From: an uncultured Bacteroidales bacterium
GTDB lineage: Bacteria > Bacteroidota > Bacteroidia > Bacteroidales > Paludibacteraceae
DNA: 8,585 nt
Direction: 5' to 3'
Assembly (NCBI GenBank): GCA_937886455.1
Contig: CALGCU010000260.1
Span: 1 to 8,585 of the forward strand
Shown here: in pieces, positions 7,151 through 8,585 of the stretch
How the letters are laid out: each line of letters starts with the position of its first letter
How positions within the stretch are numbered: position 1 is the stretch's first letter
Notes under the pieces: generated by a model
The model's database searches: none
The model's input: the letters and a program-made list of their open reading frames with translations, nothing else
Told to the model about the DNA's origin: nothing
Program-made: the position numbers and the translations under genes

Positions 7151-7180
7151 TTGTTTGTTCAATGACATTCATTATCTTTG
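7151..7180 (+). promoter_or_regulatory. Bacteroidota-type promoter for the 370-residue lipoprotein
   Basis: TATCTTTG at 7173-7180 matches the -7 element, and TTG at 7151-7153 lies 19 bases upstream. The start codon is 76 bases downstream, so the leader is about 70 nt, the longest in the window. It places the gene in its own transcription unit despite the same orientation as the upstream run. Confidence 0.78.
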
Positions 7181-7256
7181 CCAACGAAAGACCGCTGTAA
7201 CTAAGCACACAGTAATATAGAACTTTTAAATATCAACCTTATAAATTAAGAAGAAA

Positions 7257-8369
7257 ATGAAAAAAATGAAATTTTATTTGATGACGCTCGTAGCAGTTGC
7301 TATGATGGCCGTTTCATGCGAAAGACCAGTACCACCAACTCCGACACCACAAGTAAACGAAGTGGAATTGACTAATGCAGAAGTTATTTATTTCCAAAAC
7401 TACAATGATGGCGACTTTGAACATTATATGGTAATGTTTGAAGACAAAGCTAATGCAGAAACATCATACTATGCAGAACTCGTTTCTTATGGTAATGACA
7501 AAAAAGCTCCAACTCCGGGTAAATATAACTTAAACACAGAACCTGAAGCTGTAGCTGGAGACATACTTCTCGTGCTTGAAAAAACTATCATCGTAGGTAC
7601 TGATACTACTGCCCTTGAAGCTGACTCTGTAGTAATGGAAATTAAAGATAACGAAGTTGTTATCAATGCTAAATATCCGGAAGGAACAAGAGAAAAACTT
7701 GTTTACAAGAATGCTTTACCTACCGCTTTTGACTTCCCGGGAAATGGTGAACCTACTGAAGTAAAAGACTTCAATTGGACACTCAATAGAGCTGCTATTG
7801 AAATGCAAGATGGTATGTTCTACTTGATTATGTTGGACACTGTAAAAATACAAGGAGTGCAAATCGCAGGATACGCTTTGGCTTCTTATGCAACTGCAAT
7901 GGAAAATAATCAAACACTCGATGCACTTCCTACAGGAACTTATGGTTCAATGTCTTTCATGGACTTCTATAGCTACGCAATGAGTGGATACGCATATGAC
8001 GCTGTATTCTCTGGAAATTATACTGACGTTATAAGCGGTTCACTTTATTCACTTGCTTTTGAGGGACTTGTACCTACTGCAGATGGTGGAGTTGACTTTG
8101 ATAAAACCTATTGGTTGAGTGATCTCACTGTAGTTTACGACAAAGATGGAGAAAATGCTACTATCAATGTTGAAGCAACAAGCTACTACGGAAGTACATT
8201 CGTAATTAACTATCAAGGACCGGTAGAAGAAACTGTATCAAACTCTCCGGCTGCTGTTGCTCCATTGCAACTCGCTCCTAAAGCTGAACAATATTGGGGT
8301 AATAGCTTAATTGTTAAACAACCACGCCACAAAAAACCGGTTGTAAAATTAGCTAAATTCATCCGCTAA
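7257..8369 (+). CDS. Predicted outer-surface lipoprotein, two beta-rich repeats, basic tail
   Basis: No named family recognised. The 370-residue product starts with a clear lipoprotein signal (MKKMKFYLMTLVAVAMMAVSC): lipobox A-V-S-C, Cys21 acylated, followed by a Pro/Thr spacer (PVPPTPTPQ) typical of Bacteroidota surface lipoproteins. Two similar halves follow. Residues ~36-155 begin VELTNAEVIYFQNY and contain SYYAELVSYGN and PTPGKYNLNT. Residues ~168-323 begin with an AAIEM strand and contain GYALASYATAM, LPTGTYGSMS and a closing FVINYQGPVE. Each half shows the order strand, G-Y-x-L strand, P-x-G-x-Y turn, acidic loop, final strand with Y-x-G or Y-x-N. The smaller lipoprotein upstream shows a single copy of the same order. 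The C-terminal ~45 residues are Pro/Ala then basic (KQPRHKKPVVKLAKFIR). It has its own promoter and a strong terminator, and its many GCT/ACT codons resemble the gene at 1-822 rather than its upstream neighbour. Function and ligand are unknown. Confidence 0.85.
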   Translation: MKKMKFYLMTLVAVAMMAVSCERPVPPTPTPQVNEVELTNAEVIYFQNYNDGDFEHYMVMFEDKANAETSYYAELVSYGNDKKAPTPGKYNLNTEPEAVAGDILLVLEKTIIVGTDTTALEADSVVMEIKDNEVVINAKYPEGTREKLVYKNALPTAFDFPGNGEPTEVKDFNWTLNRAAIEMQDGMFYLIMLDTVKIQGVQIAGYALASYATAMENNQTLDALPTGTYGSMSFMDFYSYAMSGYAYDAVFSGNYTDVISGSLYSLAFEGLVPTADGGVDFDKTYWLSDLTVVYDKDGENATINVEATSYYGSTFVINYQGPVEETVSNSPAAVAPLQLAPKAEQYWGNSLIVKQPRHKKPVVKLAKFIR

Positions 8370-8393
8370 GAATACATATACTAAATATGTCAT

Positions 8394-8436
8394 AATAAAT
8401 AAGGTGTGTCCACTTGGATACACCTTATTTATTTTT
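8394..8436 (+). terminator. Strong rho-independent terminator after the 370-residue lipoprotein
   Basis: An 18-bp stem pairs 8394-8411 with 8416-8433 (core AAGGTGT with ACACCTT, one G-U pair, loop ACTT). It ends in T's to 8436. It begins 25 bases after the stop at 8369. The AATAAAT at the stem base gives a U-rich 3' arm; on the minus strand the same hairpin has an AT-rich tail, so it might also work in reverse. Confidence 0.93.
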
Positions 8437-8494
8437 ATGCCATTTGCAAATACTATTCCCATTTGATAACCAATCCCCCTACCATCCGTCCGGC

Positions 8495-8580
8495 TCTTGA
8501 GATTCCCATCTCAAGATATCCCTCGCTTTAGCGACACACCCTGCCGCAGGCACACACCCTTTGCGCCAGCAAACACACCC
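8495..8580. repeat. Run of short different hairpins separated by ACACACCC words
   Basis: Four near-consecutive inverted repeats are visible: 8495-8503/8508-8516 (TCTTGAGAT, 9-bp stem, 4-nt loop), 8523-8534 (TCGCT-TT-AGCGA), 8540-8550 (CCTG-CCG-CAGG) and 8560-8573 (TTTGC-GCCA-GCAAA). The last three are each followed by the identical word ACACACCC, at 8534-8541, 8552-8559 and 8573-8580. Stem sequences differ while the word is constant. Bases 8521-8585 are 41/65 G+C with 30 C to 11 G on the plus strand, unlike the AT-rich window. The array probably continues past the window edge. It may be an intergenic repeat (REP-like), part of a structured RNA read on either strand, or the edge of a mobile or repeat element; the sequence does not decide. 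Confidence 0.65.
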
Positions 8581-8585
8581 GCACA

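Noticed and set aside
8442..8451. Perfect palindrome ATTTGCAAAT
   Set aside because: A 10-base AT-rich palindrome is expected by chance, with no second copy or promoter beside it.
8495..8585. CRISPR array
   Set aside because: The repeated word is only 8 bases, the intervals are 10-13 bases and self-complementary, and no cas gene is present.

Overview
The window looks like chromosomal DNA from a member of the Bacteroidota, most likely the order Bacteroidales. The evidence is the AT-rich composition, five upstream regions carrying the Bacteroidota housekeeping promoter element TAnnTTTG, secreted lipoproteins of typical Bacteroidota style, and conserved gene neighbourhoods (pyrH-frr; rbfA followed by an FtsX/LolE-type permease). 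Genus cannot be settled from the sequence alone.

Layout, left to right. Bases 1-822 are the 3' end of a large surface or secreted protein (OB-like module plus a choice-of-anchor J-like jelly roll), closed by a strong hairpin terminator. Next is a two-gene unit (1011-2278): a secreted glucosaminidase with two LysM repeats, translationally coupled through an ATGA overlap to a small DUF721/DciA-like protein. It is followed by prs (PRPP synthase) with its own promoter. prs converges on the minus-strand pair pyrH-frr (UMP kinase, ribosome recycling factor), and one shared hairpin lies between the two 3' ends. pyrH and rbfA diverge from a 161-bp region holding a promoter for each. rbfA, a LolC/E-like permease and a small lipoprotein gene form a tight plus-strand run (4893-7099). 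A separate promoter then serves a 370-residue lipoprotein (7257-8369) that ends at a very strong terminator.

The housekeeping genes cover nucleotide supply (prs, pyrH), translation and ribosome maturation (frr, rbfA), and envelope work (glucosaminidase, lipoprotein-transport permease). The least understood parts are the two lipoproteins at 6464-7099 and 7257-8369, which appear to share a repeated beta-rich domain, and the GC-rich right edge (about 8495-8585). That edge is a run of short, different hairpins separated by the same ACACACCC word. It is unlike the rest of the window and continues beyond it. No RNA gene, CRISPR array, transposase or other clear mobile element is visible. No stretch over 300 bases lacks a gene.
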